Of a stretch of 64,000 nucleotides of DNA, positions 18,479-25,720 are shown piece by piece. Below the pieces are notes generated by a model. The model saw only the letters and a program-made list of their open reading frames with translations, did no database searches and was not told where the DNA came from. Origin of the DNA: Christiangramia gaetbulicola (lineage in GTDB: Bacteria > Bacteroidota > Bacteroidia > Flavobacteriales > Flavobacteriaceae); NCBI RefSeq assembly GCF_003054225.1, contig NZ_QBKQ01000003.1, positions 1 through 64,000 of the forward strand, read 5' to 3'. Position 1 is the first letter of the stretch; each line of letters starts with the position of its first letter. The position numbers and the translations under genes were made by a program.

Positions 18479-19699
18479 GTGAAAACGTATCAAGAAACTG
18501 TTGAATGGATGTTTCAGCAGTTACCGATGTTTCAAAGAATCGGAAAGCAGGCCTTCAAAAAGGACCTTTCCAACACCATAAAACTTGCCGAACATTTAGG
18601 TCATCCTGAAAATGATTTCAGAAGTATTCATGTGGCTGGAACCAATGGTAAGGGTTCAGTTAGTCATATGCTGGCTTCAGTTTTTCAGGCTGCAGGCTAC
18701 AAGACGGGTCTGTATACCTCACCTCATTTAAAGGATTTCAGAGAAAGGATCAGGATTAATGGTAAGGTAATCCCGGAAGCGAATGTAGTGGCATTCATTG
18801 AAAACAATCAGGTTTTTCTGGAGGAGAACAAATTGAGCTTTTTTGAAATGACCGTGGGAATGGCCTTCGATTATTTTGCCAGGGAAAAAGTTGATATCGC
18901 CATCATCGAGACGGGTATGGGAGGAAGGTTGGATTCTACCAATATAATTACCCCCGAACTTTCAGTGATCACCAATATCGGCCTTGACCACACCGCCTTT
19001 CTGGGAACTAATCTTAGCGAGATCGCAGGTGAAAAGGCAGGAATTATTAAAGAAGGAATACCGGTAGTTATTGGAGAAAAACAAGAGGAAACAATTTCTA
19101 TTTTTCAATCGAAAGCGCAAGAGAAAAGTGCTAGAATATTCTTTGCTGAAGACTTTAACTTACCTGATTACTCTACAGATCTGCGAGGGGATTATCAGCA
19201 GAAGAACTTAAGGACTGTTCTGTCTTCTTTAAAGGTTTTGAAAGACCTTGGCTGGAAAATAGATGAGAAAGCTATTGCAGATGGACTTGAAAATGTGAAA
19301 ACCAATACCGGTCTACGCGGTAGGTGGGATATACTTCAAGATGCTCCAAAAGTGATCTGTGATACCGCACATAATGCTGAGGGGCTGCAATATGTCCTGA
19401 AACAATTGAAAAACGAAAACTACAGGCAGTTACACATGGTGATAGGAGTGGTAAATGATAAGGACCTTTCTACGGTTTTACCAATGTTTCCTAAAGAGGC
19501 TAAATTTTACTTTTCAAAACCAGACGTCCCAAGAGGTCTGAAAGCTAATTTACTGCAGGCAGAGGCCTTAAAATATGGATTAGAAGGGGATATTTATGAA
19601 TCTGTTCAGGATGCATTTATGGCCGCTAAGAGCGCTGCTTTAGCAGATGATCTTATTTTTATAGGAGGCAGTAACTTTACGGTTGCCGAAGTAATATGA
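18479..19699 (+). CDS. folC: Dihydrofolate/folylpolyglutamate synthase
   Basis: 406 residues, GTG start directly after the TAA of the tonB-like gene (no gap), consistent with translational coupling. FolC adds L-glutamate to dihydropteroate and to folates using ATP. The Mur-ligase P-loop GTNGKGS is at residues 54-60; TSPHLKDFRERIRING, IETGMGGRLDSTN and the C-terminal DTAHNAEGL motif are all present. Placement behind exbB-exbD-tonB has no obvious functional logic. Confidence 0.95.
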   Translation: MKTYQETVEWMFQQLPMFQRIGKQAFKKDLSNTIKLAEHLGHPENDFRSIHVAGTNGKGSVSHMLASVFQAAGYKTGLYTSPHLKDFRERIRINGKVIPEANVVAFIENNQVFLEENKLSFFEMTVGMAFDYFAREKVDIAIIETGMGGRLDSTNIITPELSVITNIGLDHTAFLGTNLSEIAGEKAGIIKEGIPVVIGEKQEETISIFQSKAQEKSARIFFAEDFNLPDYSTDLRGDYQQKNLRTVLSSLKVLKDLGWKIDEKAIADGLENVKTNTGLRGRWDILQDAPKVICDTAHNAEGLQYVLKQLKNENYRQLHMVIGVVNDKDLSTVLPMFPKEAKFYFSKPDVPRGLKANLLQAEALKYGLEGDIYESVQDAFMAAKSAALADDLIFIGGSNFTVAEVI

Positions 19700-19871
19700 T
19701 CGAATATTAGGTGGAATAAAAATTTCGCCTATCTTTATAAGGTATTGTTTAACAGTTAACTAGATTCATTTCCCCCGGTCTGTCACTTAACTTTCCGTTG
19801 TTATAACCCATCCCTACTCTTGAGTTGACTATTTAGCTGTGGATATTATTCACTAATAAATTCAACTAAAA

Positions 19872-20684
19872 ATGAAGACAATTGCAAAACTATTAGTTTT
19901 GGTGCTATTTGTTTCCTTAAGCGGAAATGCCGTAGCCCAGGAACAAAATGATCAGCCTTACGAGCCGGTGTACATTACCATGACCACCACACATTGGAGT
20001 GATAATCCAGATGCCGATTTTTCAGATTGGCTGGAAACAGAAAAGGAGTATTTCGATAAGGTGACCAGTAAGAATGATCTAATCTTAAGCTCTGGTGTTT
20101 ATACACATTATTTCACTCCAGACAATTCAGAGGTCGTACTTGTAAATGTATATAAGACCTGGGCTGATATTGAAAAAGCTAATGAGATAAATCAGGAGCT
20201 AATTGAAAAAGGTTGGCCAAACGAAGATGCAAGAGCTGCATTCTTCGAAAAGCAGGCTAGCTATTATGCGCCAGACCATAATGATGAGATCTACCAGTCT
20301 ATGAACTATATGATCCCGGAAACAGGTGATACCAGTAAGTCTCGTATCTTTTATGTTCGAAGCAGTGATCTTGCCATGAATGGAGAAGGTTCTCCGGAAA
20401 AATTCAGAGAGTATTACGAAAAGGTAACCAAAAAGAGTAAAAAGCTTAAGGGCTATTACACCCACAGGCATCTATGGGGATCTAATAGCAGGGAAATGAG
20501 TGAGGTATTCGTCTTTGACAGCCTTGGAGAGATCGAAGAATTTTTTGATGAAGAAGGTAAGATTGCTGAATCTGTTTGGAAGGATGAAGGGGAGAGAACA
20601 GCCTTCATGGAAGAAATGGGTAAAATTTTTACCGGGAAGCATGCCGATTATGTTTACAGGAATGTACCTGAGTTAATGAAATAA
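19872..20684 (+). CDS. Secreted protein of unknown function with two internal alpha/beta repeats
   Basis: 270 residues with a signal peptide (about 1-22, ending AVAQ), so exported to the periplasm or beyond. The mature part looks like two copies of a roughly 110-residue module: a beta strand (VYITMTTTHW / RIFYVRSSDL), a helix with E.Y..KVT.K, a strand with GVYTHYF / GYYTHRHLWG, then EVVLVNVYKTWADIE / EVFVFDSLGEIE. This is reminiscent of a fused dimeric alpha/beta-barrel (ABM-like) fold, but no family was recognised with confidence. It stands alone, with a terminator after the stop and a C5 tract about 100 bp upstream. Confidence 0.85.
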   Translation: MKTIAKLLVLVLFVSLSGNAVAQEQNDQPYEPVYITMTTTHWSDNPDADFSDWLETEKEYFDKVTSKNDLILSSGVYTHYFTPDNSEVVLVNVYKTWADIEKANEINQELIEKGWPNEDARAAFFEKQASYYAPDHNDEIYQSMNYMIPETGDTSKSRIFYVRSSDLAMNGEGSPEKFREYYEKVTKKSKKLKGYYTHRHLWGSNSREMSEVFVFDSLGEIEEFFDEEGKIAESVWKDEGERTAFMEEMGKIFTGKHADYVYRNVPELMK

Positions 20685-20693
20685 AAAACTGGT

Positions 20694-20723
20694 CCTGAAC
20701 TACTTAGTTCAGGGCTTTTTTTT
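20694..20723 (+). terminator. Rho-independent terminator
   Basis: Stem CCTGAAC / GTTCAGG with a TACTTA loop followed by GC and T8. Confidence 0.88.
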
Positions 20724-20780
20724 GATTGCCGGATTTTATTTTCAGTCTGAAAAATTAATTCAATTTTTCGCTGAAATTGT

Positions 20781-20811
20781 TTTGTGTAATTGAAAATCTA
20801 GTCTATATTTG
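20781..20811 (+). promoter_or_regulatory. Bacteroidetes-type promoter of the first tRNA-Val
   Basis: TTTG (20781-20784), 19 bases, then TATATTTG (20804-20811): an exact match to the TTTG-N19-TAnnTTTG consensus, ending 17 bases before the tRNA. Confidence 0.8.
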
Positions 20812-20828
20812 CATCCGCAATCACGCAA

Positions 20829-20903
20829 GGGCGCGTAGCTCAGTTGGTTCAGAGCACTTGGTTTACACCCAAGGGGTCAGGGGTTCGAATCCCTTCGCGC
20901 CCA
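20829..20903 (+). tRNA. tRNA-Val (anticodon UAC), copy 1
   Basis: A complete 75-nt cloverleaf. Acceptor GGGCGCG pairs with CGCGCCC with discriminator A. The D-arm is GCTC/GAGC, the anticodon stem CTTGG/CCAAG with loop TTTACAC (anticodon TAC), and the T-loop TTCGAAT. CCA is not encoded. A terminator hairpin follows directly. Confidence 0.97.
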
Positions 20904-20914
20904 CAGAACAAGAG

Positions 20915-20942
20915 AAGGCTTCCAGGAATGGAGGCCTTTTTT
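20915..20942 (+). terminator. Terminator after tRNA-Val copy 1
   Basis: Stem AAGGCTTCCA / TGGAGGCCTT (one mismatch or wobble) with a GGAA loop and T-run. Confidence 0.85.
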
Positions 20943-20982
20943 AATGCCTGAAATTTTAATTGAAAATCATTAAAATTTTATA

Positions 20983-21011
20983 CTTGTGGTAAGTGATTTT
21001 TAATATATTTG
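20983..21011 (+). promoter_or_regulatory. Promoter of the second tRNA-Val
   Basis: TATATTTG at 21004-21011 with TTG 17 bases upstream. The box and the following GCATCCGCAATCA are the same as upstream of copy 1, so the promoter was duplicated with the tRNA. Confidence 0.65.
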
Positions 21012-21027
21012 CATCCGCAATCATGAA

Positions 21028-21102
21028 GGGCGCGTAGCTCAGTTGGTTCAGAGCACTTGGTTTACACCCAAGGGGTCAGGGGTTCGAATCCCTTCGCGCC
21101 CA
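21028..21102 (+). tRNA. tRNA-Val (anticodon UAC), copy 2
   Basis: By eye identical to copy 1 across 75 nt, offset 199 bp. Its 3' half (from 21073) is the left edge of the 400-bp tandem units. Confidence 0.97.
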
Positions 21103-21113
21103 CAGAACAAGAA

Positions 21114-21141
21114 AAGGCTTTCAGAAATGAAAGCCTTTTTT
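21114..21141 (+). terminator. Terminator after tRNA-Val copy 2
   Basis: Stem AAGGCTTTCA / TGAAAGCCTT with a GAAA loop and T-run. Confidence 0.85.
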
Positions 21142-21188
21142 ATTTATGCTTAGTATTGAATTCTGTTTTTAGGGGTATATTTATCCTG

Positions 21189-21440
21189 ATGCCTTTCCAT
21201 CTTTATATACTGTTCTCAAAGAAACTAGATCGATTTTATGTCGGTGCTACGGGTAATTTGCAAAAACGCTTAGAAAAACATTTAAGTTCTTCTTCTGGTT
21301 TTACTTCTAAAGTCAGGGATTGGACAATAATATATTCAGAAGAGTACGAAAGAAAGGAGGATGCTTTTAAGCGGGAAAAGCAAATAAAGCTTTGGAAGAG
21401 TAGGAAGATGATTGAAGCTTTGATAGATAAGGAGGTTTAA
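21189..21440 (+). CDS. GIY-YIG nuclease-domain protein, copy 1
   Basis: 83 residues from ATG (MPFHLYILFS). A longer frame runs back into tRNA-Val copy 2 and is not credible. The whole protein is one GIY-YIG domain: LYILFS and FYVGAT correspond to the GIY and YIG strands, the conserved Arg lies in NLQKRLEKH, and KREKQIKLWK is typical of small UvrC-like stand-alone GIY-YIG proteins. These are presumed metal-dependent DNA endonucleases; the cellular role of the small family is not established. It sits between a tRNA and a chimeric tRNA remnant, with an identical-length copy 400 bp downstream. A TATATTTA box about 10 bases upstream may be its promoter, giving a very short leader. Confidence 0.9.
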   Translation: MPFHLYILFSKKLDRFYVGATGNLQKRLEKHLSSSSGFTSKVRDWTIIYSEEYERKEDAFKREKQIKLWKSRKMIEALIDKEV

Positions 21441-21502
21441 TTGCTAGAGAGCATCCCGATTTCACATCGGGAGGGTCAGGGGTTCGAATCCCTTCGCGCC
21501 CA
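21441..21502 (+). pseudogene. Chimeric tRNA-like 3' remnant, copy 1
   Basis: Begins right after the GIY-YIG stop. A minimal D-arm-like GCT-AGAG-AGC is followed by a hairpin CCCGA/TCGGG (loop TTTCACA, which would read as anticodon TCA), then the exact tRNA-Val variable loop, T-arm and 3' acceptor strand. The 5' acceptor strand GGGCGCG is absent, so it cannot fold into a normal tRNA. The stem can extend to TCCCGAT/ATCGGGA. Confidence 0.75.
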
Positions 21503-21513
21503 CAGAACAAGAA

Positions 21514-21541
21514 AAGGCTTCCAGAAATGGAAGCCTTTTTT
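21514..21541 (+). terminator. Terminator hairpin inside the second 400-bp unit
   Basis: Copy of the tRNA-Val terminator: AAGGCTTCCA / TGGAAGCCTT with an AGAAA-type loop and T-run, 400 bp after the hairpin at 21114. Confidence 0.8.
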
Positions 21542-21588
21542 ATTTATGATTAGTATTGAATTCTATTTTTAAGGGTATATTTATCCTA

Positions 21589-21840
21589 ATGCCTTTCCAT
21601 CTTTATATACTGTTCTCAAAGAAGCTAGATCGATTTTATGTCGGTGCAACAGGTAATTTGCAAAAACGCCTAGAAAAACATTTAAATTCTTCTGCAGGTT
21701 TTACTTCAAAAGCCAGGGATTGGACGTTAATATATTCAGAAGAGTACGAAAGAAAGGAGGATGCTTTTAAACGGGAAAAGCAAATAAAGCTTTGGAAGAG
21801 TAGGAAGATGATTGAAGCTTTGATAGATAAGGAGGTTTAA
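21589..21840 (+). CDS. GIY-YIG nuclease-domain protein, copy 2
   Basis: 83 residues, exactly 400 bp downstream of copy 1 and of equal length, also ending DKEV. Only four residues differ, all in the middle (HLNSSAGFTSKARDWTLIY versus HLSSSSGFTSKVRDWTIIY). Conservation of the frame and of all GIY-YIG core residues implies that both copies have been kept intact since duplication, or that the duplication is recent. Confidence 0.9.
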   Translation: MPFHLYILFSKKLDRFYVGATGNLQKRLEKHLNSSAGFTSKARDWTLIYSEEYERKEDAFKREKQIKLWKSRKMIEALIDKEV

Positions 21841-21902
21841 TTGCTAGAGAGCATCCCGATTGCACATCGGGAGGATCAGGGGTTCGAATCCCTTCGCGCC
21901 CA
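21841..21902 (+). pseudogene. Chimeric tRNA-like 3' remnant, copy 2
   Basis: Same layout as copy 1 but with loop TTGCACA (would read as anticodon GCA) and GGATC instead of GGGTC in the variable region. Lacks a 5' acceptor strand. Confidence 0.75.
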
Positions 21903-21913
21903 CAGAACAAGAA

Positions 21914-21941
21914 AAGGCTTCCAGAAATGGAAGCCTTTTTT
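21914..21941 (+). terminator. Terminator closing the GIY-YIG/tRNA array
   Basis: Third copy of the AAGGCTTCCA / TGGAAGCCTT hairpin with T-run; similarity to the units ends just after it. Confidence 0.8.
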
Positions 21942-21989
21942 ATTTTAATCATCTGCACTTATTAAGTATTTCAGGATAATTCTTTTTAA

Positions 21990-21997
21990 TATATTTG
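21990..21997 (+). promoter_or_regulatory. -7 box of tRNA-Val(GAC)
   Basis: TATATTTG, 10 bases before the tRNA; the preceding TTTTTAA context matches that of tRNA-Val copy 2. No clear -33 TTG. Confidence 0.5.
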
Positions 21998-22007
21998 GGC
22001 TGCAATA

Positions 22008-22082
22008 GGAGTGTTAGCTCAGTTGGTTCAGAGCATTACCTTGACAGGGTAGGGGTCACTGGTTCGAATCCAGTACACTTCA
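22008..22082 (+). tRNA. tRNA-Val (anticodon GAC)
   Basis: 75 nt. Acceptor GGAGTGT / ACACTTC (one G-T pair), D-arm GCTC/GAGC, anticodon stem TTACC/GGTAG with loop TTGACAG (anticodon GAC), T-arm CTGG TTCGAAT CCAG, discriminator A. CCA not encoded. Confidence 0.93.
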
Positions 22083-22090
22083 CATTATTA

Positions 22091-22117
22091 AACCTCGTGA
22101 AATCCACGAGGTTTTTT
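22091..22117 (+). terminator. Terminator after tRNA-Val(GAC)
   Basis: Stem AACCTCGTG / CACGAGGTT with a short AAATC loop and T-run. Confidence 0.88.
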
Positions 22118-22161
22118 ATTTGGTAAAATGAAGTATCTTGACATCAAATCGAATCCTGGAT

Positions 22162-22608
22162 ATGAAAAAAATACTCTTACTTCCGCTTTTGTTTTTTACT
22201 ATACATCTTAGTGCCCAGAATCCTTCAGATGAGCAGCAGCTAAAAGATTTGATACAGAATTCTTTTGATGATATCTTTTCAGAGATGAATATTGATAAGC
22301 TGGATACATATTTTACCAGTGATTTTTTACTTCTTGAGGTGGGAGAAGTCTGGGATATGGAGCGTATAAAAAGTGAACTGTCTTCTTATGATCTTCAGGG
22401 TAGAAAACGTAAAAATGAATTCGAATTTATTGAAGTAAAGATAAAAGATAACACTGCGTGGATAGCTTATCACAACACTGCAACCTTTATTAAGGACGGA
22501 GAGGTAGTTGGAGAGCGACAATGGCTTGAGAGTGCCATTGCTGTAAGAACAAAAAATGGGTGGAAACTGGATATGCTGCATTCCACCCGTAAATCGTCTG
22601 AAGAATAA
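22162..22608 (+). CDS. Secreted NTF2-like (DUF4440/SnoaL-type) protein
   Basis: 148 residues from the ATG giving MKKILLLPLLFF; an upstream ATG 24 bases earlier would put charged residues before the signal. Signal peptide about 1-18 (LSAQ). The mature protein has the NTF2-like cone-fold pattern: an N-terminal helix (EQQLKDLIQNSFDDIF), D.YFTSDF, and antiparallel strands ending in GWKLDMLHSTRK. Members bind or process small ligands, but no substrate can be assigned. It converges on murF with 4 bp between the stops. Confidence 0.85.
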   Translation: MKKILLLPLLFFTIHLSAQNPSDEQQLKDLIQNSFDDIFSEMNIDKLDTYFTSDFLLLEVGEVWDMERIKSELSSYDLQGRKRKNEFEFIEVKIKDNTAWIAYHNTATFIKDGEVVGERQWLESAIAVRTKNGWKLDMLHSTRKSSEE

Positions 22609-22612
22609 AAGC

Positions 22613-23923
22613 TTAATTATTGCTTCCTGAATATACCTGGAGACTTTCTAAAACTCTCTCCATAGCCATTCCTCTAGAGCCTTTGATCAGGAAGTAACAA
22701 TTTTGAAAGTCACTTTCGTCCAGATGTTCCTTTAATTTTTCAAAATCTCTGAATTTGAAAATGAAGTCGCTGCTGGTGTCTGTATTCTTAAAATTTTCTC
22801 CAAGAAAATAAGATTCAGAAAAATTGCTATTGGAGATATAGTTGGCTATCACCTGATGCTCTGTGGCTGCTGCACTACCCAATTCAAACATATCTCCCAG
22901 GATCACTATTTTTTGTTTTTCTGTTTTCAGGTTTTTGAAATTTTCCAGGGCAGCATGCATGCTGGTTGGATTGGCGTTATAGGCGTCCATGATAATAACG
23001 TTAGTGCCGCTTTTGATAATTTGTGATCTATTATTAGAAGGGATATAATTTTCAATGGCGCTTTGGATCTTTGAGAACTCCACTTTAAAATAAAGGCCTA
23101 TGCATAAGGCAGCGGCCATGTTGGTTGCGTTATAATCGCCAGTCAGCTGGCTTTTAAAATCTGTTTGATTGTAATGTAATTGTGCGTTAGAAAGACCTTT
23201 TTGATATTTAAGTTTAACATCTGCCAGCCTGCTTTCTCCAAAGCTAAAAGTATGACTATAAATTTCCTGCTTCTTCTGAATTTCATCATCCAGGTTTAGA
23301 AAGAGTAGTTTGTTTTTCTCTTGTAGATATCTGTATAATTCGGTTTTCCCTTTAATGACTCCTTCAACTCCACCAAAACCTTCCAGGTGTGCCTTTCCAA
23401 AATTTGTGATATATCCATAGTCTGGATTTGCTATGGTGCATAAAAACTCTATCTCTAGTTGATGATTTGCTCCCATTTCAACGATCCCAAATTCCGTTTG
23501 ATCATCCATCGATAGGAGAGTTAGCGGCACCCCAATATGATTATTTAGGTTTCCTTTTGTTGCAACCGTTCTGAATTTTTGAGAAATAACAGCGTTCACC
23601 AGTTCTTTGGTAGTTGTCTTACCGTTGCTTCCGGTAATGGCAAGGATAGGAATACCCAGATAATTTCTATGAAAGATTGCTAGCTTTTGCAATGCTTCAA
23701 GACTGTTTTTAACTACAATATACTCTTCCTTGTTTTTTGCGTAATTCTTATCGTCTACAATGGCGTATCTGGCTCCACTTTTAAGGGCTTGCTCGGCAAA
23801 TTCATTGCCGTTAAAGTTATCGCCTTTGAGAGCGAAAAACATGCTGTCTTTACGGATTTTCCTCGTGTCTGTATCTGCGCCTGAGCAAAGCAGGAATCGT
23901 TGGTGGAGTCTGGCTGTATTCAT
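22613..23923 (-). CDS. murF: UDP-N-acetylmuramoyl-tripeptide--D-alanyl-D-alanine ligase
   Basis: 436 residues. MurF adds D-Ala-D-Ala to the UDP-MurNAc-tripeptide, the last cytoplasmic step of the peptidoglycan precursor. The ATP-binding loop GSNGKTT is at residues 98-104. EMGANHQLEIEFL, NFGKAHLEGFGG, the DAYNANPTSM signature and the ILGDMFELG motif of MurF are all present. Length is normal. It lies downstream of gldJ on the same strand, but a terminator separates the two. Confidence 0.97.
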   Translation of the reverse strand: MNTARLHQRFLLCSGADTDTRKIRKDSMFFALKGDNFNGNEFAEQALKSGARYAIVDDKNYAKNKEEYIVVKNSLEALQKLAIFHRNYLGIPILAITGSNGKTTTKELVNAVISQKFRTVATKGNLNNHIGVPLTLLSMDDQTEFGIVEMGANHQLEIEFLCTIANPDYGYITNFGKAHLEGFGGVEGVIKGKTELYRYLQEKNKLLFLNLDDEIQKKQEIYSHTFSFGESRLADVKLKYQKGLSNAQLHYNQTDFKSQLTGDYNATNMAAALCIGLYFKVEFSKIQSAIENYIPSNNRSQIIKSGTNVIIMDAYNANPTSMHAALENFKNLKTEKQKIVILGDMFELGSAAATEHQVIANYISNSNFSESYFLGENFKNTDTSSDFIFKFRDFEKLKEHLDESDFQNCYFLIKGSRGMAMERVLESLQVYSGSNN

Positions 23924-23937
23924 AAAATAAATCTATT

Positions 23938-23965
23938 AAAAAAGCCCTAAACAAGTTAGGGCTTT
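23938..23965 (-). terminator. Terminator of gldJ
   Basis: Read on the minus strand: AAAGCCCTAA / TTAGGGCTTT with a 5-base loop and T6, just after the gldJ stop. Confidence 0.88.
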
Positions 23966-23989
23966 AAGTATAATTTATATTGAAAAATA

Positions 23990-25684
23990 TTAATTGCTTC
24001 TTGCAGTCTTGTTCTTATCTAAAGATTTAGATCCAACTCTAGACATCGCATTTCTGAAACCAATATAATCTGTTGCCATATCCTGAGGGAAATAACGACG
24101 TTGAGCAGGATCCAGCCAGTAAGCACGGTCTCTCCAGCTACCGCCTTTATAAACTCTTACTTCATCGCTAATAAGGCTAGTTCTTTTCTCTTTATCATAA
24201 CCTCTTGAGGTAATTCCTTCTTCAGCGGAACTATCTGCGTAAGTGAAGTTATCATAAGTAGGTGAGTTATACATTCTTTTAGAAGGATCTTCATCTACTT
24301 CCTGGAATGGCTGATAATATCTGCTAGAGCTTTTATCGCCATCTCTAAAGTCTCTCTGATCACTTTCAGTAAAGTTAGTTCTCATGTAAGTGTCTTCTTC
24401 AGTAACCGGAACCTGAGCAATTTCACCTGGAAGGTTTCTTGCAACTAGTTTACCATTACTTAGAGTGTCGTACACAACATCGTCTGTACCTACAACCTTA
24501 ACTGTTCCGTCTTCGTTTATAGCGTGTTTGGTATAAACGTTACCACGGTAGTAGTTGAAATCATTAAATTCATCATCAACTATAGGTCGGTAAACATCGG
24601 CTACCCATTCAGAAACGTTTCCAGCCATATCGTAAAGACCAAAATCGTTAGGCTCGTAGCTCTTTACTTCTGCAGTGATATCTGCTCCATCATCACTCCA
24701 TCCTGCGATTCCACCATAATCACCATCTCCTTGTTTGAAGTTGGCTAACTGATCTCCCATTTTCTTAACATCACCGTTTCTGGTGTACTGTCCATCCCAT
24801 GGGTATTTTTTTCTACCTCTGTAAGTATTATAATTTCTAATTCCAACAAGTCCAAGTGCAGCGTATTCCCACTCAGCTTCTGTAGGAAGTCTGTATTCAG
24901 GATAGATAAGTCCGCTTTCACGACCAGGATAAATCTTCTTGACTGGGTTGCCAGCTTCATCGGTTTCGCTTAATCTGTCCTGAGATTTATCTCCACCCTG
25001 GCTAACTTCAGTATTACCACCGTAAGCTTTGCTTGGAGTGTGGATATAAGTTTCTGTGTTAAAAGTTGAAGATGCATTAGCATCTGTGATGTGGGCTCCT
25101 TCTTTAATGAATCCCTCTTCTTCTAGACGGTGTTCGTTAACCCTGTCTGTTCTCCATTTACTGAATTCCACAGCCTGGATCCAGCTAACTCCTACTACTG
25201 GATATTCAGCATAGGCCGGGTGACGCAGGTAATTGGTCACCATGGTTTCATTGTAACCAAGTCTGTTTCTCCATACTAGAGTGTCTGGTAACGCACCGTT
25301 ATAAATATTCTTGTAATTTTCTTCTTCCGGAGGGAAAACGCGTTTTAACCAGTCAAGATATTCAAGGTACATCTTGTTGGTAACTTCGGTCTCATCCATA
25401 TAGAAGGATTGCACGTGTTGTTGCGTTGGAGTGTTGTTCCAATCGTGCATAGGATCATCCTGTACACGTCCCATTGTATAGGTTCCGCCTTCAACAAAAA
25501 CCAGACCCGGAGCAGCTTCCTGTTCCTTGTAATCTGTGTTGTATTGAAATCCACCTTCGTCAGAATTTATATCCCAACCGGTGGCTCTGGAGGTGTTTTT
25601 GTAATTATTGGATTTATTACAGCTAAGTAAACTAAGGCCGCAAACTACAGCAATAACGCCTTTTAAAGCTACATTCAAATTCAT
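23990..25684 (-). CDS. gldJ: Gliding motility / T9SS lipoprotein GldJ
   Basis: 564 residues from MNLNVALKG; a start 39 bases upstream would lie inside the predicted promoter and spoil the signal. The lipobox LLSC puts the lipidated Cys at residue 22, so it is a lipoprotein. The body is a sulfatase-modifying (FGE/SUMF1-like) domain: FVEGGTYTMG near 75, DETEVTN, PVVGVSW..A, YRLPTEAEWEYAA, GNVSEWVADVY and VYKGGSW, ending in IGFRNAMSRVG. GldJ is known in Flavobacterium to stabilise GldK and to be needed for gliding and T9SS secretion. It is divergent from porV. Confidence 0.96.
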   Translation of the reverse strand: MNLNVALKGVIAVVCGLSLLSCNKSNNYKNTSRATGWDINSDEGGFQYNTDYKEQEAAPGLVFVEGGTYTMGRVQDDPMHDWNNTPTQQHVQSFYMDETEVTNKMYLEYLDWLKRVFPPEEENYKNIYNGALPDTLVWRNRLGYNETMVTNYLRHPAYAEYPVVGVSWIQAVEFSKWRTDRVNEHRLEEEGFIKEGAHITDANASSTFNTETYIHTPSKAYGGNTEVSQGGDKSQDRLSETDEAGNPVKKIYPGRESGLIYPEYRLPTEAEWEYAALGLVGIRNYNTYRGRKKYPWDGQYTRNGDVKKMGDQLANFKQGDGDYGGIAGWSDDGADITAEVKSYEPNDFGLYDMAGNVSEWVADVYRPIVDDEFNDFNYYRGNVYTKHAINEDGTVKVVGTDDVVYDTLSNGKLVARNLPGEIAQVPVTEEDTYMRTNFTESDQRDFRDGDKSSSRYYQPFQEVDEDPSKRMYNSPTYDNFTYADSSAEEGITSRGYDKEKRTSLISDEVRVYKGGSWRDRAYWLDPAQRRYFPQDMATDYIGFRNAMSRVGSKSLDKNKTARSN

Positions 25685-25720
25685 ATTATTTCCTTCTTTA
25701 TGATAGAAATTTAGGCTTTG

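Larger units (their letters stand above)
21073..21872 (+). repeat. Two tandem 400-bp units: tRNA-Val 3' end + terminator + GIY-YIG ORF + hairpin
   Basis: The motif GGGTCAGGGGTTCG recurs at 21073 and 21473, and as GGATCAGG at 21873, an exact 400-bp period. Each unit contains the tRNA-Val variable loop to 3' end, a terminator hairpin, a short AT-rich leader, an 83-codon GIY-YIG ORF, and a D-arm-like plus hairpin sequence leading into the next tRNA 3' end. A third partial copy (tRNA 3' end + terminator) closes the array at about 21945. It looks like a mini mobile element that uses the tRNA 3' end as its target or duplication site. Confidence 0.9.

Noticed and set aside
21057-21188. Extended start of GIY-YIG copy 1 running through tRNA-Val
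   Set aside because: The extension translates a tRNA gene and its terminator; the ATG at 21189 gives the domain start and is matched exactly in copy 2.
21441-21902. Reading the chimeric remnants as functional tRNAs (UCA or GCA anticodon)
   Set aside because: No 5' acceptor strand and a severely shortened D-arm; a cloverleaf cannot form.
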